Assembly (NCBI RefSeq): GCF_000632715.1
Contig: NZ_BAWO01000054.1
Coordinates: 1-45,240 of the forward strand
Reading direction: 5' to 3'
DNA: 45,240 bases
DNA from: Parageobacillus caldoxylosilyticus NBRC 107762
GTDB lineage: Bacteria > Bacillota > Bacilli > Bacillales > Anoxybacillaceae
Shown: positions 35,094 to 44,302 of the stretch, one piece after another
How positions within the stretch are numbered: position 1 is the first letter of the stretch
Layout: each line of letters opens with the position of its first letter
Translations under genes and position numbers: made by a program
The notes under the pieces: generated by a model
Databases searched by the model: none
Told to the model about the DNA's origin: nothing
What the model saw: the letters and a program-made list of their open reading frames with translations, nothing else

Positions 35094-36249
35094 ATACGTA
35101 TGCCTTATTTTCTTCTTTCCGAAAAAATGTTTTCATCGCATGAAACACATCAGACTTTTGTTTTAAAATGTAATAACGGAACTTTTCATCTTTAATATTT
35201 TTGTAAGCGGACATCAGTGTAGAATGGCGATTGTATTGATTGACTTCTCCATATCCAAACATGTTCGACACTTTCATTAGTTCTTGAACAAGCTTTACGC
35301 AGCGAGCATTGTCCGATGTCAAGTTATCGCCGTCAGAGAAGTGGAACGGATAAATATTATAGCGCGATGGTGAATATTGCGTTTCAATCAGCTCCAACGC
35401 TTTTCGATAGGCAGAGGAACAAATCGTGCCGCCGCTTTCCCCTTTGGTGAAAAATTCATCTTCGGAAACTACTTTTGCCTCCGTATGATGAGCAATAAAG
35501 GCGATTTCCACCGTTTCATATTTTGTACGTAAAAAACGTGTCATCCAAAAGAAGAAGCTGCGAGCCATATATTTTTCCCATAATCCCATAGAACCGCTCG
35601 TATCCATCATGGCCAGTACCACGGCTTTTGACTCTGGCTTGACTACTTCATTCCACGTTCTAAATCTTAAATCTTCGCGATAAATCGGATAAAAACTTGG
35701 ATTTCCATTCATCGCATTTCTCTTAAATGCGGCGAGCATCGTTCGTTTTTTGTCAATATTCCCCGTTAAACCAGTACGGCGAATATCATTAAATTCGATA
35801 TGTTGCACAACATTTTGGTCTGCTTCTTTTCTTTGTAAATTCGGCAGCTCCAATTGGCTGAATAGTGCTTCTTCCAATTCCATCAACGATACTTCTGCTT
35901 CATAATAGTCTTGGCCAGGCAAGTCACCGGCTCCTTGCCCTTTTCCAGGTCCCTGTCCCTCCCCAGCTCCTTCTCTTGCCACCACATCGCCAACTTGGCT
36001 GTCTCCATCCCCTTGGCCGACATGTTTATTTTTCTCATAGTTATAACGAATTTTATATTCATCTAAAGAACGGATCGGAATTTTAATCACATCGCGTCCG
36101 TTTGACATAATAATGCTTTCTTCGGTAATTAAATCCGGCAAATTATTTTTAATCGCTTCCTTTACTTTTTCCTGGTGACGTTTTTGGTCGTCATGTCCTT
36201 TCCGATGGAGGGACCAGTCTTCTTTCGATATAACAAAGTTTCCTTTCAT
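35092..36249 (-). CDS. yhbH: Sporulation protein YhbH (DUF444)
   Basis: A 385-residue YhbH/YeaH-family protein. The N-terminal half has a charged region and a Gly/Gln-rich segment ([14 protein letters not shown]). The C-terminal half is a von Willebrand A-like domain with the MIDAS motif DTSGSMG and later Thr/Asp sites. It is known to pair with PrkA- and SpoVR-type proteins in many bacteria and is a sporulation gene in Bacillus. ATG 36249 has GAGGAGGGG upstream. A sigma-E-like promoter is visible about 60 bp upstream. Confidence 0.95.
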   Translation of the reverse strand: MKGNFVISKEDWSLHRKGHDDQKRHQEKVKEAIKNNLPDLITEESIIMSNGRDVIKIPIRSLDEYKIRYNYEKNKHVGQGDGDSQVGDVVAREGAGEGQGPGKGQGAGDLPGQDYYEAEVSLMELEEALFSQLELPNLQRKEADQNVVQHIEFNDIRRTGLTGNIDKKRTMLAAFKRNAMNGNPSFYPIYREDLRFRTWNEVVKPESKAVVLAMMDTSGSMGLWEKYMARSFFFWMTRFLRTKYETVEIAFIAHHTEAKVVSEDEFFTKGESGGTICSSAYRKALELIETQYSPSRYNIYPFHFSDGDNLTSDNARCVKLVQELMKVSNMFGYGEVNQYNRHSTLMSAYKNIKDEKFRYYILKQKSDVFHAMKTFFRKEENKAYV

Positions 36250-36300
36250 TTTTCCCCTCCTCATCTAAAATAATTTTCACACTTTTTTCTTTTCAGCATA

Positions 36301-36329
36301 TACTTATGTTGGCGTCAAAAAACATATTT
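36301..36329 (-). promoter_or_regulatory. Sigma-E-like promoter of yhbH
   Basis: Minus strand: AAATATG (36329-36323), a 14-nt spacer and CATAAGTA (36308-36301), near the sigma-E consensus. Moderate match only. Confidence 0.4.
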
Positions 36330-36461
36330 ATATAAATGACAGTTTGTTTACTCTATCCTATGCAAAAAATCAAAATAATTGACAAATTATTACGAGAGTT
36401 ACAAACTCAATTTTAAGTGGACAAGCCTGATTTCTTCTGCGTTTGTGCCCAAATGAGGAGT

Positions 36462-36493
36462 AAAAAAGCATGCCTAACGGCTTTAGGCATGCT
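36462..36493 (-). terminator. Terminator of prkA
   Basis: AGCATGCCTAA pairs perfectly with TTAGGCATGCT around a short loop, followed on the minus strand by TTTTTT; it overlaps the prkA stop. Confidence 0.88.
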
Positions 36494-38387
36494 AGCGGTT
36501 TAATAGGCTGCCGACATAGCGGAGCAGTTCATTGGCAGACGTGGAATTATAACCGTATTCGTCAATCAAGCGTGCCACAACCTCATTAATTTTCTTTAAC
36601 TGCTGCTCATCCGGAGTTTTGGTGGAAGTGGTGATTTTTACAATGTCTTTTAAATCAGCAAATAATTTCTTCTGAATCGCCTCCCGCAGCCGCTCATGTG
36701 AATTGTAATCAAATTTTTGTCCTTTCCGTGCATAGGCGGAAATACGAATCAAAATTTCTTCTCGGAATGCCTTTTTTGCATTTTCCGAAATGCCGATTTG
36801 CTCTTCAATGGAACGCATCAGCTTTTCATCTGGATTCATTTCCTCGCCTGTCAGTGGGTCGCGCAGCTTCGTTTTATTGCAATATGCCTCTACGTTATCC
36901 AAGTAATTGTCCATCAATGTTTTCGCTGATTCTTCATACGAATAGACGAATGCTTTTTGCACTTCTTGCTTCGCGATTTCGTCATATTCCTTTCGCGCAA
37001 GGGAAATAAAGTTCAAATACCGCTCTTTATCTTCTTTGGAAATAGATGGATGCTGATCAAGCCCTTCTTTTAACGAACGCAGTACATCGAGCGCATTAAT
37101 CGATGGAACTTCCTTGCGAATAATGCACGCGGAAATCCGGTTAATAACGTAGCGTGGGTCGATGCCGCTCATTCCTTCATCCGGGTGTTCCTTTTTCAAC
37201 TCCTCGACATCGACCTCATTAAAGCCTTCGATCATTTCCCCGTCATACAGGCGCATTTTCTTGATAAGATCCACATCTGGCCGTTTCGATTCTTTTAATC
37301 TTGTCAAAATCGTAAACATAGCGGCAATTCGCAGCGTATGCGGGGCAATATGCACATCGGCGACATCGCTTTCGCGAATCATTTTTTCATAAATGCGTTC
37401 TTCTTCCGAAACGCGCAAGTTATACGGAATCGGCATGACAATAATCCGCGAATGAAGCGCTTCATTCTTTTTATTGGCGATAAACGAGCGGTATTCCGTT
37501 TCGTTCGTATGGGCGACAATTAATTCGTCAGCGCTTATTAACGCAAACCGTCCTGCTTTGAAATTGCCTTCCTGCGTTAAAGAAAGCAAGTGCCAGAGAA
37601 ACTTTTCATCACATTTTAGCATTTCTTGGAATTCCATAATTCCGCGATTCGCTTTATTTAGCTCTCCGTCAAATCGGTAAGCCCTTGGATCTGATTCTGA
37701 ACCGTATTCAGCAATGGTGGAAAAATCGATGCTTCCTGTAAGATCCGCAATATCCTGCGATTTCGGATCCGACGGGCTGAACGTCCCAATGCCGACGCGT
37801 TTATTTTCCGAGAAGAAAATTCTCTCCACCATTACATCTTCAATGCGCCCGCCATATTCTTTTTCCAATCGCATCATGTTCAGCGGCGAAAGTTCTCCTT
37901 CAATGCGGATGCCATATTCCTTATAAAAATCGTCACGTAAATGATGGGGAATTAAATGAAGCGGATCCTCATGCATCGGGCAGCCTTTAATCGCATACAC
38001 GGCGCCCCGTTCTGTCTTCGAATATTCTTCTAGCCCCCGTTTTAGCAATGTAACAAGCGTTGATTTTCCGCCGCCAACAGGTCCCATTAACAACAAAATC
38101 CGTTTGCGTACATCGAGACGTTTTGCCGCTGGGTGGAAATATTCTTCCACCAGGCGTTCAAGCGCTTCTTCTAATCCAAACAAGTGATCACTAAAAAACT
38201 TATACCGTTTTCTTCCGTTTACCTCCTCTACTCCTGCATCTTTAATCATATTATAAACACGTGAATGTGCGGACTGAGCAACCCACGGTTTTTCTTTCAA
38301 AATCTCTAAATACTCCGCAAACGTTCCTTCCCATCTTAACCGTTCTTCTTCTTCACGATATTGTGCAATTTTCTTTAAAATATCCAT
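36492..38387 (-). CDS. prkA: PrkA serine protein kinase / AAA+ protein
   Basis: A 631-residue PrkA, the B. subtilis length. The N-terminal AAA+ core has Walker A GPVGGGKST (102-110) and a kinase-related C-terminal domain. It has been described as a protein kinase and more recently as a protease-type AAA+ protein in sporulation. GGAGG lies upstream of the ATG. A good sigma-E promoter is present. It is separated from yhbH by 240 bp and its own terminator, so the two are separate units. Confidence 0.96.
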   Translation of the reverse strand: MDILKKIAQYREEEERLRWEGTFAEYLEILKEKPWVAQSAHSRVYNMIKDAGVEEVNGRKRYKFFSDHLFGLEEALERLVEEYFHPAAKRLDVRKRILLLMGPVGGGKSTLVTLLKRGLEEYSKTERGAVYAIKGCPMHEDPLHLIPHHLRDDFYKEYGIRIEGELSPLNMMRLEKEYGGRIEDVMVERIFFSENKRVGIGTFSPSDPKSQDIADLTGSIDFSTIAEYGSESDPRAYRFDGELNKANRGIMEFQEMLKCDEKFLWHLLSLTQEGNFKAGRFALISADELIVAHTNETEYRSFIANKKNEALHSRIIVMPIPYNLRVSEEERIYEKMIRESDVADVHIAPHTLRIAAMFTILTRLKESKRPDVDLIKKMRLYDGEMIEGFNEVDVEELKKEHPDEGMSGIDPRYVINRISACIIRKEVPSINALDVLRSLKEGLDQHPSISKEDKERYLNFISLARKEYDEIAKQEVQKAFVYSYEESAKTLMDNYLDNVEAYCNKTKLRDPLTGEEMNPDEKLMRSIEEQIGISENAKKAFREEILIRISAYARKGQKFDYNSHERLREAIQKKLFADLKDIVKITTSTKTPDEQQLKKINEVVARLIDEYGYNSTSANELLRYVGSLLNR

Positions 38388-38430
38388 AAAGGACCTCCTT
38401 ATCCTTGATGTCTAACAGCAAGATTATTAC

Positions 38431-38455
38431 AATGTATGCAAGGATGTCCTGTATC
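38431..38455 (-). promoter_or_regulatory. Sigma-E promoter of prkA
   Basis: Minus strand: GATA (38455-38452), a 13-nt spacer and CATACATT (38438-38431), a full match to the sigma-E -10 box, about 40 bp before the start codon. Confidence 0.6.
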
Positions 38456-38571
38456 ATTCGTTGCAAAAAAAATTTTGTCTCATTGTTCCAACCGCTCCTC
38501 CATTCACAAGGCTTGTCATATTCGCTATAATGAAGGAGACAGAGCCATCATTTCGTAAAGGAGGAATCGCG

Positions 38572-38664
38572 ATGCGTACATTGCTTGTATTAGGCGTGAT
38601 CATCGCTTTTTTAAGCGCGATCTTTACAGCTGGTTATGAAGATAAACCGGGCGTGAAAAATTAA
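38572..38664 (+). CDS. Small 30-residue membrane peptide
   Basis: A short ORF with AAAGGAGG 8 nt before the ATG: MRTLLVLGVIIAFLSAIFTAGYEDKPGVKN. One hydrophobic helix covers most of it. A terminator follows 8 bp after its stop. The tight signal-ORF-terminator layout supports a real gene. Family unknown. Confidence 0.65.
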   Translation: MRTLLVLGVIIAFLSAIFTAGYEDKPGVKN

Positions 38665-38670
38665 TGCCAA

Positions 38671-38703
38671 AAAAACGACCTCCTTTTCAGAAGGTCGTTT
38701 TTT
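38671..38703. terminator. Bidirectional terminator
   Basis: AAAAACGACCT pairs with AGGTCGTTTTT, with T-runs on both strands, between the small peptide gene and trmL. Confidence 0.88.
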
Positions 38704-38704
38704 A

Positions 38705-39178
38705 TTAAGATAAACCATTAAATTTTTGCTGGCGCAGCGCTTCATACACCAAAATCGCCGCCGTATTCGATAAATTTAAGGAGCGGACTTTGTCGTTCAT
38801 TGGGATGCGCAGGCAACGGTCCATATTTGCCTCGAGCAAATCTTTCGGCAATCCCGTTGTTTCCCGGCCAAACACAAAAAAAAGGTCTTTTTCGGTATCG
38901 CTAAAATCAAAGGAATCATAATATTTTTTGCCAAACTTCGTGATAAAGTAAAACTCTCCGTGCGGGTACTGCTCAAATAACTCGTCTAGCGAGTCATAAT
39001 AAGAAATATTGACATACGGCCAGTAGTCCAGCCCCGCGCGCTTTAACATTTTATCATCTGTAGAAAAGCCAAGTGGACGAATCAAATGGAGCGCCGTATC
39101 GGTCGCCGCGCAAGTGCGGGCGATGTTTCCTGTATTTGCTGGAATTTCTGGTTGGTACAATACGACATGTAATGGCAT
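38705..39178 (-). CDS. trmL: tRNA (cytidine/uridine-34-2'-O-)-methyltransferase
   Basis: A 157-residue SPOUT-class methyltransferase (CspR/TrmL). The family blocks are VVLYQPEIPANTGNIARTCAA at the start, VFGRETTGLP in the middle, and RIPMNDKVRSLNLSNTAAILVYEALRQ at the knot. It methylates the wobble ribose of tRNA-Leu species. ATG 39178 has GGGGTGAAG upstream. It lies just after the yhbB-like gene, in the order seen in B. subtilis. Confidence 0.95.
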   Translation of the reverse strand: MPLHVVLYQPEIPANTGNIARTCAATDTALHLIRPLGFSTDDKMLKRAGLDYWPYVNISYYDSLDELFEQYPHGEFYFITKFGKKYYDSFDFSDTEKDLFFVFGRETTGLPKDLLEANMDRCLRIPMNDKVRSLNLSNTAAILVYEALRQQKFNGLS

Positions 39179-39203
39179 AATTGCTTCACCCCAAACGATA
39201 GCA

Positions 39204-40070
39204 TTATTTTCGGTCGATAATATGAAAAAACTTATAACGGATATTCGGCGTGTACGCACTAGAATCTTCGTACGACCAGTAACGCATGCGGCTGTTGGTA
39301 GTATGCGCGTTTACGAGCGGCATCCCATCTTTATCCTTCGCCACGACGATCGTCGAATGGTCAAAACGGCCGTTCCCTTGAAAATCATAACAAATAACAT
39401 CCCCAGCCATCAATTGTTCTGGCGATGATACTTCCACAGTCTGCAATCCAACGCGCGATCCGCTTAAATACCAGCGGAACGAATGTGCCACCGCCCAGCT
39501 ATAGCTCCAACTGTTGTTTTTGCACCACCATCCTTTAGCGCGGTTCGGATATCCGGTCATCGGCGCTCCGCCGGCATATAAACATTGTGATACAAAATTA
39601 GTGCAATCGACATCAAACTTCGGAAACGCCGGATTATAGCTGTTCCACCATATTTCCGCATAACGCACCGCCTTTGCCCGATTATATTCATAGGAAATTC
39701 GCTCATCGACTGGCATCTCGCGTTCTAAACGCGGGGAATCCATTTCCCCATCCGTTTTGCTTACCTTTTCATCTTTTACTAACTCTCCATCCAAAAAATA
39801 CGCCTGTCTTTCCTCTATTTGCTCCTCGACGTACATCTCACGGCCATGCTTGATCAAAAACTGATAATGAGCGCAATAAGAAAGCCTTGCTTCGTTTTCC
39901 ATTACATGCTTGCCTACAACTTGGCAATGGATCGTGCAACGAACTATTTCCGCCCCGCGTTTTTCGCACAGCCGCCTTTTTCTCTCTACCGCTTCCTCCA
40001 TCATATCGTCCCTGGTAGAAACAAATAGTTGCGCCTGCGTTTTCAGCAAATGTTGCAGTTGCTTTTTCAC
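39204..40070 (-). CDS. yhbB: Amidase_6-domain protein (YhbB-like)
   Basis: A 288-residue protein with a variable N-terminal half (about 1-130) and a C-terminal amidase-like (CHAP/NlpC-related) domain. The likely catalytic cysteine is in [15 protein letters not shown], and the histidine in [10 protein letters not shown]. No signal peptide is evident. The GTG at 40070 has GGGGAG close upstream and gives KKQLQHLL as the N-terminus; the TTG at 40112 is the alternative. The cell-wall or protein substrate is unknown. Confidence 0.82.
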   Translation of the reverse strand: MKKQLQHLLKTQAQLFVSTRDDMMEEAVERKRRLCEKRGAEIVRCTIHCQVVGKHVMENEARLSYCAHYQFLIKHGREMYVEEQIEERQAYFLDGELVKDEKVSKTDGEMDSPRLEREMPVDERISYEYNRAKAVRYAEIWWNSYNPAFPKFDVDCTNFVSQCLYAGGAPMTGYPNRAKGWWCKNNSWSYSWAVAHSFRWYLSGSRVGLQTVEVSSPEQLMAGDVICYDFQGNGRFDHSTIVVAKDKDGMPLVNAHTTNSRMRYWSYEDSSAYTPNIRYKFFHIIDRK

Positions 40071-40127
40071 GTCGCTCCCCACTTTCTTTTTTGTTACTAC
40101 CTTATGTGGCAAAGAGCGAAACTTTCC

Positions 40128-41270
40128 CTATTCTTTCGATGCTTGCAACAATTGCAGGCCTTTTTCTATTTCAGCAAGAACTTCCGGGTCTTTTTCTGTT
40201 TGGCTCGCTTTTTGTAAATCCGTAATTACACTTGTATCACCGATTTTTCCGAGCGCCCATGCCGCTGTACCGCGAATGACTGGACGTCTGTCTTCTTTTA
40301 ATAACTTTAACAAATGAGGGATCGCTGTTTTATCCTTATAGTGTGCCAAAGCTAAAATGGCGTTGCGCTGAATCGGTTTTTTCCCGCGCCACGATCCCGC
40401 CACCGGGCCGAATTTCTCTTTAAATTCGCGGTTGCTGATATGCAAAAGCGGAATCAGCTTTGGCTTTGCCACTTCCGGATCTGGTTCCATCTCTGGGTGT
40501 AAGTGAAAATCTTTCCCCTTATTTTCTGGACAAACCATTTGGCACGTATCACAGCCATATAAGCGGTTTCCGATTTTATCGCGAAACTCATCGGCTAAAA
40601 AGCCTTTCGTTTGTGTCAACAATGAGATACATCGCTGCGCATTTAACTGTCCACCTTGCACAAGCGCTCCTGTTGGGCAGGCATCAATACACTTCGTGCA
40701 CGTACCACAGCGGCTCTCAATCGGTTCATCGGGAGGAAATGGAATATTGGTAATCATCTCTCCTAAATAAACAAAAGAGCCAAACTCAGGAGTAATAATG
40801 GAGCAGTTTTTACCACTCCAGCCGATTCCTGCGCGCTCGGCAACAGCACGGTCCGCCAGCTCCCCAGTATCTACCATCGATTTGACACGGGCTTGCGGCA
40901 CTTTTTCCAAAATAAACGCTTCTAATTTCTCCAGGCGCTCGCGCAAAATATCGTGATAGTCCTTGCCCCATGACGCTCGGCAGAAAATCCCTCTTCGTTC
41001 CGTTTTCGTACCGCGGGGAGCGTTTCTCATTTTCGACGGGTATGCTAAAGCAATCGCAATGATCGATTTTGCTTCCGGCAAAAGCAGGGAAGGGGTTGTT
41101 CTCTTTTCAATATCCGGTTCTTCAAACCCCGATTGATATCCTAACTCCTGCTGCCGACGTAATCGCTCCTTTAGCTCCACAAACGGATCCGCGCTGGCAA
41201 AGCCAATTTTATCAATTCCGATTGTTTTGCTATATTCAATAATTTCCTGTTTAAGTGCCATCACATCCAT
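40128..41270 (-). CDS. queG: Epoxyqueuosine reductase
   Basis: A 380-residue cobalamin-dependent enzyme that makes the last step of queuosine synthesis, reducing epoxyqueuosine in the tRNA anticodon. Two [4Fe-4S] sites are visible: CGTCTKCIDACP and CDTCQMVCP, preceded by the QueG N-terminal domain. HEAT-like repeats form the C-terminus (NAILALAHYKDKTAIPHLLKLL). ATG 41270 has AAAGGAGGG upstream. It is divergent from the B3/B4 gene, with 71 bp between. Confidence 0.95.
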   Translation of the reverse strand: MDVMALKQEIIEYSKTIGIDKIGFASADPFVELKERLRRQQELGYQSGFEEPDIEKRTTPSLLLPEAKSIIAIALAYPSKMRNAPRGTKTERRGIFCRASWGKDYHDILRERLEKLEAFILEKVPQARVKSMVDTGELADRAVAERAGIGWSGKNCSIITPEFGSFVYLGEMITNIPFPPDEPIESRCGTCTKCIDACPTGALVQGGQLNAQRCISLLTQTKGFLADEFRDKIGNRLYGCDTCQMVCPENKGKDFHLHPEMEPDPEVAKPKLIPLLHISNREFKEKFGPVAGSWRGKKPIQRNAILALAHYKDKTAIPHLLKLLKEDRRPVIRGTAAWALGKIGDTSVITDLQKASQTEKDPEVLAEIEKGLQLLQASKE

Positions 41271-41341
41271 CGCAATCCCTCCTTTCCTCAAATTTCGCAA
41301 TATATGTTACAATGAAAGAAAAAATCCGAGGTGAGAAATAC

Positions 41342-42007
41342 ATGGAAGCGATTGTTGCCGACGCTCTTAAACAAATGATCCCTTCATTTAAATTAGGAAT
41401 TATCCTTTATCATCATATCGTTGTCGACGATTCTCCGCAAATGCTAAAAGGAAGACTCCAATTATTTCAAGAATCGATTTACTTTGACCTTCAGGAAACT
41501 GCCATTGCCGATATTCCTGAACTGGCAGAATGGCGCAAAATCTTTAAAACCATAGGAACAGATCCAAGCAGATACCGCCCTTCCTCTGAGAGTTTGTACC
41601 GGCGGATTCAGAAGAAAAGTTTTATCTCAACGATTCATTCCGCAGCTGACGTCAATAATTTCTTTTCACTGTATTATAAAATTCCAATCGGTATTTATGA
41701 TCTCGATAAACTGGAGGAACCGATTACGATTGATATCGGAACCGAACAAGACGAATATATGGCAATCAACGGGCGTACCGTTAATTTTGCCCAAAAGCTT
41801 GTGTCGAAAGATATGCATGGACCTTTCGGCAGTCCAATTGTCGATTCCAAGCGAACTGCTGTCACCAAAGAAACCAAAAACGCCATACAAATTGTCTATT
41901 TACTGCCTTCCATGCAACGAGAACAGTGTGAAAAAATATTGGAATCAATGAAAAACATGTTTTTCCAAATTCATGGAGGAGAGGCAGCGTTTCAATTATT
42001 AACATAA
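41342..42007 (+). CDS. B3/B4 tRNA-binding-domain protein
   Basis: A 221-residue stand-alone protein of the B3/B4 fold found in the PheRS beta chain. Family blocks are DPSRYRPSSESLYRRI, and later NGRTVNFAQKLVSKDMHGPFGSPIVDSKRTAVT. The B3/B4 domain of PheT edits mischarged tRNA; free versions may edit in trans, but that is unproven here. ATG 41342 has CGAGGTGAG upstream. Its gene borders a tRNA array but is on the opposite strand. Confidence 0.85.
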   Translation: MEAIVADALKQMIPSFKLGIILYHHIVVDDSPQMLKGRLQLFQESIYFDLQETAIADIPELAEWRKIFKTIGTDPSRYRPSSESLYRRIQKKSFISTIHSAADVNNFFSLYYKIPIGIYDLDKLEEPITIDIGTEQDEYMAINGRTVNFAQKLVSKDMHGPFGSPIVDSKRTAVTKETKNAIQIVYLLPSMQREQCEKILESMKNMFFQIHGGEAAFQLLT

Positions 42008-42012
42008 AAAAT

Positions 42013-42056
42013 AAAAACGCAATGCCTCGTTCTTCCTAGAAACGAAACACTGCGTT
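42013..42056 (-). terminator. Second hairpin below the tRNA array
   Basis: AACGCA-TG pairs with CA-TGCGTT with an inner CGTT/AACG extension; on the minus strand a T-rich tract follows. It may back up the main tRNA terminator or serve the B3/B4 gene. Confidence 0.45.
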
Positions 42057-42249
42057 GTCCCCATAACCGTTATTGACAATGAAGCGAGTAATGATAATAA
42101 ATCCCATTGCGTACAGCTTATACTTTTTTTCTTGCCAAATGGAACTAACAGTATTAATTATAGCAGACAATATATGATATTGCAACGATAAAACGCAAAA
42201 TTCGACAAATTTCGTTTTTCTCTGTTATCAATATTTTTTGTGCATAAAA
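42057..42249. other. Intergenic region between the B3/B4 gene and the tRNA terminator
   Basis: About 190 bp of A/T-rich sequence with no gene seen. Confidence 0.5.
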
Positions 42250-42280
42250 GAAGAAAAGCACCAGTTATTCCGGTGCTTTT
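42250..42280 (-). terminator. Terminator of the tRNA array
   Basis: AAAAGCACC pairs perfectly with GGTGCTTTT and is followed on the minus strand by T-rich sequence, 3 nt past tRNA-Glu. Confidence 0.88.
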
Positions 42281-42282
42281 GA

Positions 42283-42354
42283 TGACCCGTACGGGATTCG
42301 AACCCGTGTTACCGCCGTGAAAGGGCGGTGTCTTAACCACTTGACCAACGGGCC
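42283..42354 (-). tRNA. tRNA-Glu (TTC)
   Basis: 72 nt; acceptor GGCCCGT with ACGGGTC, anticodon loop CTTTCAC. CCA is not encoded. Last gene of the array. Confidence 0.97.
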
Positions 42355-42362
42355 ATATTCAA

Positions 42363-42455
42363 TGGCGGAGAAGGCGGGATTTGAACCCGCGCGCCGCAAA
42401 ACTGCGACCTAACGGTTTAGCAAACCGTCCCCTTCAGCCACTTGGGTACTTCTCC
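42363..42455 (-). tRNA. tRNA-Ser (GCT)
   Basis: 93 nt with long variable arm, acceptor GGAGAAG, anticodon loop TTGCTAA, encoded CCA. Confidence 0.97.
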
Positions 42456-42458
42456 GTA

Positions 42459-42533
42459 TGGCTCCGCAAGTAGGATTCGAACCTACGACCTACCGGTTAA
42501 CAGCCGGTTGCTCTACCGCTGAGCTATTGCGGA
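42459..42533 (-). tRNA. tRNA-Asn (GTT)
   Basis: 75 nt; acceptor TCCGCAA, anticodon loop CTGTTAA, encoded CCA. Confidence 0.97.
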
Positions 42534-42540
42534 ACAATAA

Positions 42541-42722
42541 AACCTAATAAAAAGCCGTCTTTCGGTATGCTTACTGCCTCTTCCTCTATCAGCCGTCTCA
42601 GGAAGCTAGATGCGTTGAAGCAATTTGAAATGGATTTATTGATGTATTCCTCGTCGAGAAACAATTGCAAGATAAAGTCAGTCTAATTATAGTTTAACTC
42701 ATGATAAGATAAAATGCAATAA
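42541..42722 (-). repeat. Degenerate tRNA-linked repeat (copy F)
   Basis: About 180 bp between tRNA-Asn and tRNA-Ile. The core at 42575-42622 (TGCCTC-TTCCTCT ... GATGCGTTGAAGCA) resembles the intact repeats, with the outer stem partly broken. No 24-nt tRNA head follows, so this copy is decayed. Confidence 0.6.
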
Positions 42723-42799
<77 letters not shown>

Positions 42800-42803
42800 G
42801 AGA

Positions 42804-42874
42804 AGCGGGTGATGGGAATCGAACCCACGACATCAGCTTGGAAGGCTGAGGTTTTACCACTAAACTACACCCGC
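42804..42874 (-). tRNA. tRNA-Gly (TCC)
   Basis: 71 nt; acceptor GCGGGTG, anticodon loop CTTCCAA, discriminator U; CCA is not encoded. Confidence 0.96.
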
Positions 42875-42880
42875 ATAGCA

Positions 42881-42957
42881 TGGGGCGACTAGTGGGAATC
42901 GAACCCACGCATGCCAGAGCCACAATCTGGTGCGTTAACCACTTCGCCATAGTCGCC
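42881..42957 (-). tRNA. tRNA-His (GTG)
   Basis: 77 nt counting the encoded extra G at -1 opposite the discriminator C; anticodon loop TTGTGGC; encoded CCA. Confidence 0.96.
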
Positions 42958-42968
42958 ACAATCTAGTC

Positions 42969-43044
<76 letters not shown>

Positions 43045-43182
43045 ACGAGAAGTATGACATACATGATTAGTTTTTGTGTCCCTTCCTCTTCTAGCCCATT
43101 CAATGATGTTGGATGCGTCGGGACAACTCGAAGCAAATTCACAGAAGCTTAGGCTCGTCTCTACCAATTGAGCTAAACCACC
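43045..43182 (-). repeat. tRNA-linked repeat (copy A, Thr)
   Basis: 138 bp upstream of tRNA-Thr copy 1. Outer stem TGTCCC (43077-43082) pairs with GGGACA (43120-43125). The segment ends in a 24-nt tRNA-like head (43159-43182) reading TTTAGCTCAATTGGTAGAG after a diverged first few bases. Near-identical to copy D. Confidence 0.8.
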
Positions 43183-43235
43183 GACATAGGGAATTTGTCT
43201 ATACTTCAATTATTTCGTTGCTTAATTTTTAGGAA

Positions 43236-43311
43236 TGGCGGTCCCGACGGGACTCGAACCCGCGATCTCCTGCGTGACAGGCAGGCATGTTAACCACTAC
43301 ACTACGGGACC
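43236..43311 (-). tRNA. tRNA-Asp (GTC)
   Basis: 76 nt; acceptor GGTCCCG, anticodon loop CTGTCAC, encoded CCA. Confidence 0.97.
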
Positions 43312-43319
43312 TATACAGA

Positions 43320-43393
<74 letters not shown>

Positions 43394-43423
43394 ACGATAA
43401 AAAGGAATAATTGACAAACTCTA

Positions 43424-43516
43424 TGGCGGAGGAGGAGGGATTCGAACCCCCGCGCGCCTTGCGGCGCCTCTCGGTTTTCAAGACCGACCCCTTCAGCCAG
43501 ACTTGGGTACTCCTCC
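43424..43516 (-). tRNA. tRNA-Ser (TGA)
   Basis: 93 nt with long variable arm; anticodon loop CTTGAAA; encoded CCA. Confidence 0.97.
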
Positions 43517-43531
43517 AGCAAATTGAAAATA

Positions 43532-43608
43532 TGGTGGACCTTGTAGGACTCGAACCTACGACCGGACGGTTATGAGCCGTCTGCTCTAACCAGCTGAGCT
43601 AAAGGTCC
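43532..43608 (-). tRNA. tRNA with CAT anticodon, probably Ile2 (lysidine)
   Basis: 77 nt; acceptor GGACCTT, anticodon loop CTCATAA, encoded CCA. Its sequence and its place between Met and Ser match the TilS-modified tRNA-Ile2 of B. subtilis trnB as I recall it, so it likely reads AUA, not AUG. Confidence 0.85.
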
Positions 43609-43615
43609 ATTACAA

Positions 43616-43689
43616 TGGCGGCGGAGGGGATCGAACCCCCGACCTCACGGGTATGAACCGTACGCTCTAGCCAGCTGAGCTACGCCGCC
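43616..43689 (-). tRNA. Elongator tRNA-Met (CAT)
   Basis: 74 nt; acceptor GGCGGCG, anticodon loop TTCATAC; CCA is not encoded. Assigned as elongator Met from its position after tRNA-Ala and from exclusion of the other two CAT tRNAs. Confidence 0.88.
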
Positions 43690-43715
43690 ATGAATTACAA
43701 ATCATTTAAACCAGA

Positions 43716-43791
43716 TGGTGGAGCCTATCGGGATCGAACCGATGACCTCCTGCGTGCAAAGCAGGCGCTCTCCCAGCTGAGCTAAGGCCCC
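43716..43791 (-). tRNA. tRNA-Ala (TGC)
   Basis: 76 nt; acceptor GGGGCCT, anticodon loop TTTGCAC, encoded CCA. Confidence 0.97.
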
Positions 43792-43803
43792 ATATGACCA
43801 AAA

Positions 43804-43877
43804 TCGGGAAGACAGGATTCGAACCTGCGACCCCATGGTCCCAAACCATGTGCTCTACCAAGCTGAGCTACTTCCCG
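43804..43877 (-). tRNA. tRNA-Pro (TGG)
   Basis: 74 nt; acceptor CGGGAAG, anticodon loop TTTGGGA; CCA is not encoded. Confidence 0.97.
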
Positions 43878-43880
43878 CTA

Positions 43881-43957
43881 TGGCGCGCTCGAGAGGATTC
43901 GAACCCCTAACCTTCTGATCCGTAGTCAGATGCTCTATCCAATTGAGCTACGAGCGC
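43881..43957 (-). tRNA. tRNA-Arg (ACG)
   Basis: 77 nt; acceptor GCGCTCG, anticodon loop CTACGGA, encoded CCA. Confidence 0.97.
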
Positions 43958-43960
43958 ACG

Positions 43961-44046
43961 TGCCGAGGGCCGGACTCGAACCGGCACGGTAGTTACCTAC
44001 CCCAGGATTTTAAGTCCTGTGCGTCTGCCAATTCCGCCACCCCGGC
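43961..44046 (-). tRNA. tRNA-Leu (TAA)
   Basis: 86 nt with long variable arm; anticodon loop CTTAAAA; CCA is not encoded. Confidence 0.96.
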
Positions 44047-44052
44047 GAATGG

Positions 44053-44127
44053 TGGAGCGGAAGACGGGGTTCGAACCCGCGACCCCCACCTTGGCAAGGT
44101 GGTGTTCTACCACTGAACTACTTCCGC
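44053..44127 (-). tRNA. tRNA-Gly (GCC)
   Basis: 75 nt; acceptor GCGGAAG, anticodon loop TTGCCAA, encoded CCA. Confidence 0.97.
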
Positions 44128-44140
44128 GTACACTTATGCA

Positions 44141-44222
44141 TGCGGGTGGAGGGACTTGAACCCCCACGCCGTGAGGCGCCAGATCCTAAGTCTGGTGCGT
44201 CTGCCAATTCCGCCACACCCGC
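44141..44222 (-). tRNA. tRNA-Leu (TAG)
   Basis: 82 nt with long variable arm; anticodon loop CTTAGGA; CCA is not encoded. Confidence 0.96.
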
Positions 44223-44226
44223 AAGG

Positions 44227-44302
44227 TGGTGAGCCATGGAGGACTCGAACCTCCGACCCTCTGATTAAAAGTCAGATGCTCTACCTACTGAGCTAATGGC
44301 TC
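44227..44302 (-). tRNA. tRNA-Lys (TTT)
   Basis: 76 nt; acceptor GAGCCAT, anticodon loop CTTTTAA, encoded CCA. Two tandem repeats lie directly upstream of it. Confidence 0.97.

Noticed and set aside
43159-43182. Tail of copy A as the start of a further tRNA gene
   Set aside because: Only acceptor 5' strand and D-arm are present; no anticodon arm, T-arm or 3' acceptor strand follows.
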